Shown in pieces: positions 56,153 to 64,000 of a DNA stretch of 64,000 nucleotides. Made by a program: the position numbers and the translations under genes. The notes below the pieces were generated by a model, which saw only the letters and a list, made by a program, of their open reading frames with translations, had not been told where the DNA came from and did no database searches. The DNA is from an uncultured Eubacteriales bacterium (GTDB lineage: Bacteria > Bacillota > Clostridia > Christensenellales > Aristaeellaceae): the NCBI GenBank assembly GCA_902765395.1, contig CACWZP010000016.1, positions 1 through 64,000 on the forward strand, in the 5' to 3' direction. Each line of letters starts with the position of its first letter. Within the stretch, counting starts at the first letter, position 1.

Positions 56153-57925
56153 ATGCTGAAAAGGACACTCGCGGCGCTGGTGGCACTGCTGCTGGTGGCC
56201 CTGCCCGCCTTCGCGGACGACCAGCCGGACTGCTTCATTCCCGACAGGCTGATCCCCGCGTTCAACGACATGCTCGAATACACCATCGACAACCTGGGCG
56301 GCGGCATGACCCAGGCCGAGAAGGACGGCCTGGCCCAGTCCATGCGCGTCGCCTTCACTGAGAACACGGAAGAGAACAACGCCTTCTATGACAACGCCGA
56401 CTGGAGCGTGGAGATCGCCGCCGAATATGGGCGCGATATACCGGATGCCTCCCGACCGGCCCAGCTGATGCTGCTGACGCTGCACGCCGACGGCCTGGAC
56501 GAGAACCGGATGCTGCTGGCGCGCGTGGCGCTGGTCGCTGCGATTCGCGCCTGCGACCCTACCGCGGACTTCAACGCGCTGTACGCCTGGATCACCACCG
56601 CCATGGACAACGGGGCGCGCTTCGACCTGGATGGCTATCACCTGGAGCTGGAACGGCTGGAGGACATCTGGATCTACCAGCTGCAGGCCGACGCGGCCGG
56701 CATCGCCCTGGATGACAGCGACGCGCTGCAATCACTGCTGTCCGACTACCTGGAGGAGGACAGGCCCGCGGCAAGCTCCGCCGGGGACGACCCCACGCCC
56801 GAGCCATCGCCCGAGCCCGAACCGACGCCTGACGACCGCTATATTTTCAGCTGGAACGGCTTCACGGTGGAGCTGCTGCGCGTCGAGCCCTATGTATTCA
56901 GTACCAGCGATGTCTCGCTGTACTTCTACTGCCACTTTGTCAACAACACCGATCATACTGTGACCCTGACCATCGACGATGGGACGCTCAACGGCGTGGA
57001 CGTGTGGACCACCGGCATAGAGAGCGGCATGGAGCCCGGCAGCGAAATCGGCGCAGACGGCACGGAGAGGTTCTTCATGAGGGCAAACCCCGACAACCAG
57101 GAAGCGGGTTTGAAGGCCTTATGCGCGCCCAGGACCGCCACGGCGACGTTTGTGTTGAAGGATTCCTCGACCTACGAGGAATACTGCAAAGAGGAGGTTA
57201 CGATCCCACTGGACGACGTGCCTGCCATGACACTCCCGCCCACCCCCGCCCCCACGCCCGCACCCACGCCCGCCGACGGCCGCTCGGCGCTGGACAGGCT
57301 GAAGGACATGATGGACGACGATCACAGCGACGAATATGACACGCTCTGCCAGGGCGATCGGGGCGACGGCGTGGCCTGGATGCAGATGGAGCTGATCGAC
57401 CTGGGCTACCTGGCCGGGACGGCGGACGGCGTGTTCGGCCAGCAGACCGCCGAAGCGGTGCGCCTGTTCAACGAGGCCAACGGCTTCGGATCCTCCGAAA
57501 TCGCCACCCCCGAGATGCAGTACTGCCTGTTCGGCAACGGCCCGGTGCCCTACGAGGAGCCCTGGGTGCCGCTCGTGCTGAATTACGACAGCACCGCCCA
57601 GTGGAAGAAGGTGAGCGGCGATAAGATGAAGGTGCGCGTGAAGGTTTTCAACGAATCCCGCACCCGCACCGTCAAGGCCTTCGAACTCTACTGCTACGCC
57701 GAAAACGTGTACGGCGACCGCATCTATGGCTATGACACCGTATACTTCGGCACCACCACCGCGAAGGTGAAGCCGGGCAAGGCGAAGTACAGCGACTACC
57801 TGGTACTGCCCAACCGCAGCGAGGTGGATTCCCTGTACATCGCCATCAAGAAGGTGGTGTTCGACGACGGCGAAGTCCGCGAGAACGACGAGCTGAACTA
57901 CTGGAACTGGGACGTCACCTGGTGA
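56153..57925 (+). CDS. Secreted multidomain protein with peptidoglycan-binding repeat
   Basis: 590 residues. Signal peptide (about 1-21), a helical domain to about 205, a PEPSPEPEPTP linker (about 215-228), an Ig-like beta domain, a second Pro-rich linker (PPTPAPTPAPTP), a peptidoglycan-binding repeat (LCQGDRGDGVAWMQMELIDLGYLAGTADGVFGQQTAEAVRLFNEANGF, about 398-445) and a C-terminal beta domain (about 465-590). Exported and wall-attached. No enzyme motif. Similar Pro-Thr linkers and binding repeats are in the L,D-transpeptidase at the window end. Confidence 0.78.
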   Translation: MLKRTLAALVALLLVALPAFADDQPDCFIPDRLIPAFNDMLEYTIDNLGGGMTQAEKDGLAQSMRVAFTENTEENNAFYDNADWSVEIAAEYGRDIPDASRPAQLMLLTLHADGLDENRMLLARVALVAAIRACDPTADFNALYAWITTAMDNGARFDLDGYHLELERLEDIWIYQLQADAAGIALDDSDALQSLLSDYLEEDRPAASSAGDDPTPEPSPEPEPTPDDRYIFSWNGFTVELLRVEPYVFSTSDVSLYFYCHFVNNTDHTVTLTIDDGTLNGVDVWTTGIESGMEPGSEIGADGTERFFMRANPDNQEAGLKALCAPRTATATFVLKDSSTYEEYCKEEVTIPLDDVPAMTLPPTPAPTPAPTPADGRSALDRLKDMMDDDHSDEYDTLCQGDRGDGVAWMQMELIDLGYLAGTADGVFGQQTAEAVRLFNEANGFGSSEIATPEMQYCLFGNGPVPYEEPWVPLVLNYDSTAQWKKVSGDKMKVRVKVFNESRTRTVKAFELYCYAENVYGDRIYGYDTVYFGTTTAKVKPGKAKYSDYLVLPNRSEVDSLYIAIKKVVFDDGEVRENDELNYWNWDVTW

Positions 57926-58064
57926 TTCGCCCATAAAAAAGTTCTTCACGGATACTTGGGGATGACGAACACCTCATCCGCCCCTTCGGGGCACTGACGG
58001 GAGCCTAACCAAACGCGCGCGCCCAATGCCGACGCATCGGGTCCCATCGCGCACGAACGGGCCC

Positions 58065-58107
58065 GGCCTTGCTGAAAACAGTCCACTGGACTGTTTTCAG
58101 CAAGGCC
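58065..58107. repeat. 43-bp near-perfect palindrome
   Basis: Two 20-bp complementary arms beginning GGCCTTGCTGAAAACAGTCC with centre ACT. Followed at once by CCCTCCTCAAGGGGAGGG, CTTCCCCC/GGGGGAAG and GTCACC/GGTGAC hairpins up to about 58185. The 324-base gap 57926-58249 holds these and no coding sequence; a terminator-like AAAAAGCGCC/GGCGCTTTTT pair lies at 58216-58240. Confidence 0.85.
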
Positions 58108-58249
58108 CTCCTCAAGGGGAGGGCTTGGCGCAGAGAGGCTTCCCCCTGGGGGGAAGCTGTCACCGCAGGTGACTGATGAGGGGGAGTTAGCCACAACTTT
58201 CCGTGATGAGCCACAAAAAGCGCCTTGCGGCGCTTTTTCTGTATCCTGG

Positions 58250-59260
58250 TCAGCCATTGCTGCCGTCGTTGTCCACATTCCCCCGGAAGTACTCCAGGAT
58301 CCCGTGCCACCAGGGGAACAGCACGTCGTCCGGCGAGCGGTAGATCTCGTGCCGCGCGCCCTTCACCAGGATGCGCTGGCCGTTTTTCAGCCGCGCCACG
58401 AAGGCCTTCTGGGCCCCGGGCATCACAGAACCGTCGTTCTCGGCGGTGAACACCCTCACCGGCGTATCGATCTTCTCCACCGCGCCGTCCGCCAGCAGCA
58501 TGCGGTTTGCCCGCAGCGCCTGGGCTGTCCAGCCGTAGGTGGGGCCGTTGTTCTGGAAGGCGGGCATGGCAGCCTTCAGGGCGTCGTACCAGTCGAAGCG
58601 CTCCCTGCCGGAGGCCGCGGAAGTATCGAAATCCTCCGGCCCGGAATAGGGCCGGGACGCGAAGATGCGCTTCTTGCCCTTGCCCATCCGCTTGGCGAAA
58701 TCGCACATCAGCCGCGCCGCCCCCACCGGCAGCCCGGACAGGTTCGGCTCGATCATCGGCGCGCAGAGGGCCGCCCGCTGAAAGACGCCGCCGTGCCGCT
58801 CCAGGAACAGCGAGGACACCGCGCCGCCCATGGAGTGGGCGAACAGGAACCAGGGCTTGGGCATGCCGGACAGCAGCCTGTCCACCACGATCTCCAGGTC
58901 CCGCACGTATTCGTCGAAGTCGTCCACGTGGGTCACCGACCCCTCCGCCAGCCCCGGCGCGCGCCAGGACCGCCCGTGGCCCCGCTGGTCGTAGGCCACG
59001 ACGCTGTAGCCCACGGTGAGCAGCGAGTGGATCAGCTCGGCGAACTTGTCCGCGTTCTCGGTGAAGCCGTGGACGATCACCACGGTTCCCTGCGCGTTTT
59101 CCGCGTCGAACCGGCTGGTGAACAGCGGCGCGCCGCCGTCGCCCGGGATCGTCTCGTCCCGCCGCCGGGCGTTGATCGCCGGCAGCACCGTCCCGTTCAT
59201 CGTCCGGGCATAGTCCGCCGAAAACACCAGGCCGTCGGGGTTGAAAAGGGAGTTGGACAT
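58250..59260 (-). CDS. Alpha/beta hydrolase (lysophospholipase/monoacylglycerol lipase type)
   Basis: 336 residues, no signal peptide. VIVHGFTENADKF (oxyanion side), YDQRGHGRS, nucleophile elbow FAHSMGGAVSSLFLE (AHSMG in place of GHSMG; Ser about 131), Asp in FTAENDGSVM and His in KGARHEIYRS. Serine esterase likely acting on lysolipids or monoglycerides. ATG 59260 follows AAGGAGG by 9 bases; longer frame to 59419 lacks a site. Confidence 0.9.
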   Translation of the reverse strand: MSNSLFNPDGLVFSADYARTMNGTVLPAINARRRDETIPGDGGAPLFTSRFDAENAQGTVVIVHGFTENADKFAELIHSLLTVGYSVVAYDQRGHGRSWRAPGLAEGSVTHVDDFDEYVRDLEIVVDRLLSGMPKPWFLFAHSMGGAVSSLFLERHGGVFQRAALCAPMIEPNLSGLPVGAARLMCDFAKRMGKGKKRIFASRPYSGPEDFDTSAASGRERFDWYDALKAAMPAFQNNGPTYGWTAQALRANRMLLADGAVEKIDTPVRVFTAENDGSVMPGAQKAFVARLKNGQRILVKGARHEIYRSPDDVLFPWWHGILEYFRGNVDNDGSNG

Positions 59261-59268
59261 GGTGGGGC

Positions 59269-59505
59269 CTCCTTTCGGTGAGAGGGAACAGGGAACGGGA
59301 ATGGAGGCTGCCGCGTGGGAGTTAAGAGCTTCCCCACCGCAGTGGGGAAGTGACCCGAAGGGCCGATAGGGCTCCTCTTTGCAGCGCTGTGGCCGGATAC
59401 GCATAAAGCGCCCCACCACCGCAAGCGCTCCCCTTCCCCATTGCGATGGGGAGGCATTCAGTACTCGGCAGCAGCATTCCCCGATCCCTGTTCTCTGATT
59501 CCCTA
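59269..59505. repeat. Repeat cluster: heptamer arms and GGGGAAG palindromes
   Basis: Left arm GAGAGGGAACAGGGAACGGG and right arm CCGATCCCTGTTCTCTGATT are partly complementary; the right arm carries the TAG stop of the GPH transporter gene. Between them are palindromes 59329-59350 (CTTCCCCA/TGGGGAAG) and 59432-59454, and the word GCCCCACCACCGCAAGCG at about 59410. No ORF. Confidence 0.75.
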
Positions 59506-60870
59506 CTTCTTCAGTATCCTCGCGTAGACCTTCTTTTCGTTATACAGCATGAACAGCACGCCGCCGAGCACGCAGACCGCAGCCGCGGCGATGGCCGTGA
59601 TGCGATAGCCCAGGCCGGTCTCCTGGCCGATGGTGGCGAAGGCCGTCACCAGCAGCATGGCGATGGACTGGCCCAGCTTGAAGGCGAAGGTGCGGGCGGC
59701 GAAGAACATGCCGCTGCGGTTCTCGCCGCTCTCCAGGGCGTCGCACTCGGAGATGTCCGCCACCACGGCCTGGGGCAGTATGCCGAAGATGGCCATGGCC
59801 GGGGCCGCCACCACGCACAGGATGTAGCCCTGCACGGCGGGCGGGATGGGCAGGCTGCTGCCGAAGAAGGCGGTGTAGACGAAGCTGACGGTGAACACGC
59901 AGAAGGCGAACAGGATCAGCTTTTTCTTGCCGAACTTGGGCGTCAGCTTGTTGATGGGCACGTAGAACAGCACGCTCAGCGCCGTCATCAGCACGAAGTA
60001 CATCGTGCTCATGCTCTCGTCCAGCTTGAGCAGGCTGGTGACGAAGAAGGGCAGCGCCGTCTGGAACATGGTGATGCCCAGGAAATAGGCGATGTCCGAA
60101 GCCACAAACACGCGGAAGTCCTTGTTCTTGAAGGTGGCCGCCAGGGACTTCATCGCCGTGGACTCGCTGGGCGCGGCGGTGACATATTCCTTCTCCTTGA
60201 TGGTGAACACGGGCACGAACATGCAGATCATGCCGATCAGCGCCATGCCGGTGAAGGTGAGCCGGATGGCCAGCACGCGCTCCAGGCCCATGCCCTGCAG
60301 CAAGCCCCAGACCACCGGCGCCAGGTAGGCCATGGCCATGCCGGCGATGTAGGTGAAGGAGATGGAGGTGGAGATGGCCATGCGGGTCTTCTGGTCGGCG
60401 CCCAGCTCCGGGATCAGCGCGTTATAGGGCGTGCAGTACATGGTCATGAACAGGTAGAACAGCATCAGCATCACGAACAGGAAACCGGCGTTCAGCCAGC
60501 TTTCGCCGTTCACGGGCGACCAGAACGTGAAGATGCAGGCCAGCGCGAAGGGCACCGCCGCTGCCCGCATGAACGGGATGCGCCGGCCGTCCTTGCTCTT
60601 GCAGCGGTCGGACAGCGAGGCGATCAGCGGGTCGGTCACGGCGTCGAAGATGCGGCCGAAGGCGGTGATCGCGCCCAGGATGGTCAGCACGCCCAGGATC
60701 GCCAGGCCCTGGGGTATAAAGATGGGCTGGCCCGCCTGCTGGGTGGCCAAGTCGGGCTGGTAGTAGTTCACCAGCCAGCTGGAGATCAGCGCCGCCAGTA
60801 CCGACCAGCCGAACTGGCCCACGGCAAAGCACCAAACCTTGCCGGTGGATAATTTCTTGGTTGCACTCAT
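59503..60870 (-). CDS. GPH-family sugar/cation symporter (MFS)
   Basis: 455 residues with about 12 membrane helices. GPH marks: AFGRIFDAVTDPLIASLSDRCKSKDGRRIPFM (loop 2-3), YLFMTMYCTPYNALIPELGADQKTR, and ADISECDALESGENRSGMFFAARTFAFKLGQSI. Imports a glycoside, pentoside or hexuronide with H+ or Na+. It may feed sugars to the GH127 enzyme 6 kb away. Stop codon lies in a heptamer repeat arm. Confidence 0.92.
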   Translation of the reverse strand: MSATKKLSTGKVWCFAVGQFGWSVLAALISSWLVNYYQPDLATQQAGQPIFIPQGLAILGVLTILGAITAFGRIFDAVTDPLIASLSDRCKSKDGRRIPFMRAAAVPFALACIFTFWSPVNGESWLNAGFLFVMLMLFYLFMTMYCTPYNALIPELGADQKTRMAISTSISFTYIAGMAMAYLAPVVWGLLQGMGLERVLAIRLTFTGMALIGMICMFVPVFTIKEKEYVTAAPSESTAMKSLAATFKNKDFRVFVASDIAYFLGITMFQTALPFFVTSLLKLDESMSTMYFVLMTALSVLFYVPINKLTPKFGKKKLILFAFCVFTVSFVYTAFFGSSLPIPPAVQGYILCVVAAPAMAIFGILPQAVVADISECDALESGENRSGMFFAARTFAFKLGQSIAMLLVTAFATIGQETGLGYRITAIAAAAVCVLGGVLFMLYNEKKVYARILKK

Positions 60871-60959
60871 GTTTCTCTCCCCCTGTATGCGTTTTTAAGC
60901 GGTGTGAATATTTTAACATAGAAACCGCACGGGGGCAAGGGAAAAAACATTTCCGGAGC

Positions 60960-61052
60960 TCCTTCGGAGATTCAGTTTCCGGAGGGGAACGGAGGATGGT
61001 TCTTTTGGGGGAGTAGTTTCCAGAGGGGGGGAACCAAAGGACGGTCTTTTTT
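60960..61052. repeat. Palindromic terminator-type repeat, copy 4 (degenerate)
   Basis: Contains TTTCCGGAG...GGAACGGAGG and TTTCCAGAGGGGGGGAACCAAAGGACGG followed by TCTTTTTTGGCGG, i.e. the right half and core of copies 1-3. It joins directly to the 88-bp element. No gene in the 432-base gap 60871-61302. Confidence 0.65.
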
Positions 61053-61140
61053 GGCGGCCTTCGCTCGCTGTTCAGTGAAGCATCGCGTTCGGCACCCTGC
61101 GCCGAGCCGCTCGCTTCAATTCACGACTCGGCAGGCCGCC
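61053..61140 (-). repeat. 88-bp dispersed element, copy 2
   Basis: Reverse complement of 35281-35368 with about three base differences (for example GGGTGCC for GGGTACC). The terminator-type repeat touches it on the equivalent side, so the whole composite is inverted relative to copy 1. Confidence 0.9.
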
Positions 61141-61190
61141 CCGTGATTTGGGAACAGCGAGTAAGGTAACAGTTCTGAATGGGCTGCCCC

Positions 61191-61230
61191 ACCGCCCCTT
61201 CGGGGCACCTCCCCACCGCGGCAGGGAGAC
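61191..61230. repeat. GGGAGG/CCTCCC palindromic repeat, degenerate copy
   Basis: GCCCCACCGCCCCTTCGGGG then CCTCCCCACCGCGGCAGGGAG. Related to the 27364, 50848 and 59432 copies, with the GCCCCACC opening conserved. Confidence 0.6.
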
Positions 61231-61302
61231 TTTGGTTTGCACAGGCATAAACCAGCGGGGGCGGCGCGATGCCGTCCCCGCTGGGGATGCTTGGATTTTG
61301 TT

Positions 61303-62004
61303 TTACAGACTCCGGACCAGCTTCACGCACCGACCCAGCACCTTCACGTCCACGATGGTGCCCACGGTGGCGGAAAACTCGTGGTCGAAGGCCTGCATCT
61401 GGATGCGGCCGCCGTCCAGCTTCAACAGCTTGCGCACCATGCGCTCGCCCTTGTACTCCACCAGCATCAGCGCGTTGTCCTCCACCTTCGCGGTGGGCAC
61501 CACCAGCAGAAGGTCGCCGGCGTGGACGCGGAAGCCCCGCAGCATGTCGTCGGGCACGCGGTAGTACAGCACCTTGTCCGGCGCGCCGCCCTCGATCTTG
61601 CCGGAAACGATGGGCGTGAGCACGTGGTCAATCACCAGGCCGTCCTCGGCCATCACCGGCACCCGCTTCACCACGCCGCCCAGGGCGTCCAGCCAGGCGT
61701 CGGAGGACTCCTCCGCTGCCTTGCGGGCGTTCTCGGCCTGCTCCTTCGCGTCCAGCACATAGGCCCGGGGCTTCGGGCGCAGCTTCACCTCCGGCTCCGC
61801 CGCCACCTCCAGCTCCGTGGACACCGGGTTGGCCACGCCCAGCACCTTCAATATCCGCTGGGCCTGGTCGTCGGAAACGATCTTCCGCCCCGACTCCACG
61901 TCCTTGATGTAGCTCTCCGCCAGGCCGCACTTCTTGCCCAGCGCCTTTTCCGTCATTTTGGCCTTGACCCGCGCCGCGCGGATGGTGTCGCCCAATCGGC
62001 TCAT
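61303..62004 (-). CDS. XRE regulator with S24-like domain lacking the catalytic serine
   Basis: 233 residues. HTH 1-60 (IRAARVKAKMTEKALGKKCGLAESYIKDVESGRKIVSDDQAQRILKVLG), a charged linker, and an S24/LexA-like beta domain (about 112-233). At the nucleophile position the usual GDSM reads VPDDMLRGFRVHAGDLLLVV, so Ser is replaced by Asp153; the Lys region EYKGERMVRKLLKL remains. It should bind DNA but not self-cleave. ATG 62004 is preceded by GGAGGAAAC. Its regulon is unknown; the L,D-transpeptidase gene immediately upstream on the same strand may share the transcript. Confidence 0.85.
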   Translation of the reverse strand: MSRLGDTIRAARVKAKMTEKALGKKCGLAESYIKDVESGRKIVSDDQAQRILKVLGVANPVSTELEVAAEPEVKLRPKPRAYVLDAKEQAENARKAAEESSDAWLDALGGVVKRVPVMAEDGLVIDHVLTPIVSGKIEGGAPDKVLYYRVPDDMLRGFRVHAGDLLLVVPTAKVEDNALMLVEYKGERMVRKLLKLDGGRIQMQAFDHEFSATVGTIVDVKVLGRCVKLVRSL

Positions 62005-62036
62005 ATCGGTTTCCTCCGGGTTATAATGGATGGGGT

Positions 62037-64000
62037 TTACCCTTCGATTTCTCCAGCCGTCTCTTCTTCGGCCGGCTCCTCAGCGACCGGCTCTTCCTCG
62101 ATGACCAGGCCCTCCTCGGGGCTCTCGGGGGCATCGACGGTCTCCACCGCCTCCGCGCCCATCTCCATGGCGGGCTGCTCCGGCTCGGTGACGACCTCCG
62201 GCAGCGCGTCCGCGAGCGTCACGCTCTTCGCTTCGACCCAGGCCGCGCGGCCGTCGTACTCCACGGCGACCCAATCGCCCTCCAGGCCGGTCACCGCCAG
62301 GGACGAGCCCTCCGGCAGCAGCGCCAGCGGTTCGGCGTCGCCGATCCCGGCATACACCGCCGCGCCGCCCTCCATCGCCACCGCATAGGCGGGCATGGGT
62401 TCAGGTTCAGGCGTGGCTGTCGGTTCCGGTGTGGGCGTGGCAGTGGGTTCCGGCGTGGGCTTGGCCGTCGGCACGGCCGTCTCTACGGGCGTCGCGGTGG
62501 GCGCGGGCGTGGCCGTCGGGGCCGGGGTGGGCTCCGGCGTGGGCTCGGGCTCGGGGGTGGTAACCTCCACCTCCAGCCCCTCCAGCGGCGCGGCCGCCAC
62601 CACCCCGGGCAGGGACGGCGTGGGCATGGGCGTGATCATGGGCTCCGGCGTGGGCTCCGCCGTGGGGGTGGGCGTGGGCGCGGGCTGAAAGGCCACCGTA
62701 TACTCCGATCCGGTGAAGAACGTCAGGTACTTGCGCTGCACGTAACCGGTTTTGTTCTTGTACTGCACCTTCGTCCATTTCCCGCTGTCCAACAGCACCT
62801 TCACCTGCGCGCCCTTCACCAGCTTGGCCTTGTTATGGCCCTTGGTGCTGGCCCTGGACTTCAGGCGGGTGTACTTCTTCACCTTCACGGTGGCCATGGC
62901 CACGGGCGTCTCGGTGGTCACCAGCTCATAATCCGCCGTGCCGAACCGGGCCTTCACGTCCTTCGCCTTCTGGATGGCGTCCTTCTGCAGGGCGCTGTCG
63001 GCCTTGCCCGTGGAGACCTGGTTGTAATACTGCTGGAAGCGGATCACGGCGGCGGCGGTGTCCGCGTTGAAGTTGCCGTCCACCGCGCCGGAATACATCT
63101 TCAGGTCGGCAAGCGCCTGCTGCAGCACCTTCACCGCCGGGCCCTGCCAGCCCTGGGTCAGGGTGCAGGAGGTGCCGGTGGGGGCGCTGTCGGCAAAGAT
63201 CTTATCCCACAGGTCGTTGTTCACCTTGCCGGTCTTCTTCAGGCCCAGGGCGCCCTGGACGGCCTTGACGGCGGTCGTTGTGGAAGCGCCGAACTTCCCG
63301 TCCAGCGTTTTGCCGTAGTAGCCCAGCGCCCGCAGGCGGGTCTGCAGCTGCTTCACCTGGGCACCCTTCTTGCCCTTATACAGGTTGATCTTCGCGGGCG
63401 CGGCAGGCGTGGTGCTGTCGGTGCGGCCCATGAAGCTGGCATAGGTCTGCTCGCTCACGGAGAAGCTCTTCTTCAACAGCCGCTTGCGCAGGTCCGTGTT
63501 CTTCTTGCCGCTCTTGAAGATCTTGCACCTGGTTCCGGCGGGGCAGTTCTGGGCGATGAATTTCGCGTCGGCCACCCGCAGGCGCACGCAGCCATGAGAG
63601 GCCTGGGAGCCCAGGGCGTTCACCGAAGAGGACGTGGGGCCCTTCTTCGCCGCCGAATACAGCACGGAGTGGAACAGGATGCCCTTGTAGATGCGGGTGC
63701 CCCACTTGGCATAGCAGCTGAACTCCGGGAAGTAGTACCACTCGGTGCGCTCCTTGGCATAGGTCTTGGAGGGCAGCGTGAAGGTGCCCGTGGGCGTGGG
63801 CGTGCCGCTGCGGCCCGTGGAGCAGATCATCTGCCGCACGATGCCGGATTCAGAGGTGTTGCCGTTGTTGTAGACGGTGACGATCTGGTTGGTGATGTCC
63901 ACCGTTATGTAATACTTCGGGCTCGCCAGCGCCGCCGTGCCCATAAAGGGCACCGCCGTCACGATCAGGCAGATCAGCGCCAGCAGGCAGAGGATGCGCT
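62037..64000 (-). CDS. L,D-transpeptidase (YkuD) with peptidoglycan-binding and SH3 domains, 5' end beyond window
   Basis: At least 653 residues; the start lies beyond 64000 because the frame continues (RILCLLALICLIVTAVPFMGTAALA, the hydrophobic part of a signal peptide). YkuD domain (about 16-150) with catalytic SHGCVRL; two peptidoglycan-binding repeats (KGAQVKQLQTRLRALGYYGKTLDGKFGASTTTAVKAVQ and GPAVKVLQQALADLKMYSGAVDGNFNADTAAAVIRFQ); an SH3 domain (TRLKSRASTKGHNKAKLVKGAQVKVLLDSGKWTKV); a Pro/Thr/Glu linker with TPEPTPEP runs; a second SH3 domain (AVYAGIGDAEPLALLPEGSSLAV) and a very acidic tail. Makes 3-3 peptidoglycan links or anchors proteins, outside the cell. Confidence 0.93.
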   Translation of the reverse strand, partial: RILCLLALICLIVTAVPFMGTAALASPKYYITVDITNQIVTVYNNGNTSESGIVRQMICSTGRSGTPTPTGTFTLPSKTYAKERTEWYYFPEFSCYAKWGTRIYKGILFHSVLYSAAKKGPTSSSVNALGSQASHGCVRLRVADAKFIAQNCPAGTRCKIFKSGKKNTDLRKRLLKKSFSVSEQTYASFMGRTDSTTPAAPAKINLYKGKKGAQVKQLQTRLRALGYYGKTLDGKFGASTTTAVKAVQGALGLKKTGKVNNDLWDKIFADSAPTGTSCTLTQGWQGPAVKVLQQALADLKMYSGAVDGNFNADTAAAVIRFQQYYNQVSTGKADSALQKDAIQKAKDVKARFGTADYELVTTETPVAMATVKVKKYTRLKSRASTKGHNKAKLVKGAQVKVLLDSGKWTKVQYKNKTGYVQRKYLTFFTGSEYTVAFQPAPTPTPTAEPTPEPMITPMPTPSLPGVVAAAPLEGLEVEVTTPEPEPTPEPTPAPTATPAPTATPVETAVPTAKPTPEPTATPTPEPTATPEPEPMPAYAVAMEGGAAVYAGIGDAEPLALLPEGSSLAVTGLEGDWVAVEYDGRAAWVEAKSVTLADALPEVVTEPEQPAMEMGAEAVETVDAPESPEEGLVIEEEPVAEEPAEEETAGEIEG

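Overview
The window reads as a moderately high-GC Bacillota/Clostridia chromosome from a spore-forming lineage. Evidence: sporulation genes yabP and yabQ in the classical order before a divIC-like gene, Gram-positive style AAGGAGG ribosome binding sites, many secreted SH3/peptidoglycan proteins, and a YhaM-type nuclease. It is probably a gut-type anaerobe; no rRNA is present to place it further, so the genus is not called.

Positions 1 to about 26.8 kb are the late half of a siphovirus-type prophage on the + strand: ParB-methyltransferase, P27-type small and large terminase, HNH nuclease, HK97 portal, ClpP-like maturation protease, HK97 capsid, head-tail connectors, phi13-type major tail protein, tail chaperone pair joined by a canonical -1 frameshift site (TTTCCCT), a 1799-residue tape measure, distal tail protein, tail endopeptidase-like protein, three fibre-type proteins, holin, endolysin and a serine recombinase that has lost its catalytic N-terminus. 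A membrane-anchored zinc metallopeptidase with its own promoter and terminator sits between the distal tail gene and the tail endopeptidase gene and looks like a moron. The left (early/lysogeny) half lies outside the window. The right edge carries six 22-41 bp spaced GTTCACATC repeats, a tRNA-Val(CAC), and a 23-bp copy of that tRNA's 5' end.

From 27.4 kb on is host chromosome: a two-component system; membrane/secreted proteins and a frameshifted methyltransferase; rmuC-proC; divIC-yabQ-yabP; a polyamine ABC operon (XRE-cupin regulator, potA, potB, potC, potD); a PfkB kinase; a cysteine desulfurase; a YjbR-like protein; SH3 proteins; yhaM; a LexA/CI-like S24 repressor divergent from a tail-chaperone-like gene coupled to an SH3 gene, with four AACCGNNNNCGGTT-type operators between them; YbaK; a tail-lysozyme-like secreted protein; GH127 glycosidase; an RNA methyltransferase; a lysophospholipase-like hydrolase; a GPH sugar transporter; an XRE/S24-like regulator lacking the catalytic serine; and an L,D-transpeptidase cut by the window end.

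The intergenic DNA is unusually structured. I see at least six repeat families. The most striking is a roughly 70-bp two-hairpin element (starts GATTAGCG, ends AAATC/CAATC) with covarying stems: one copy between genes, one read in frame at the start of potC, and three in tandem, each bounded by an extended -10 box GGTATAAT, upstream of the YjbR-like gene. Others are bidirectional-terminator palindromes, an 88-bp element present twice in inverted orientation 26 kb apart, and purine-heptamer inverted repeats that supply the stop codons of neighbouring genes. The best candidates for undescribed biology are the repressor/chaperone/SH3 locus (48.5-50.0 kb) and the two-hairpin element family.
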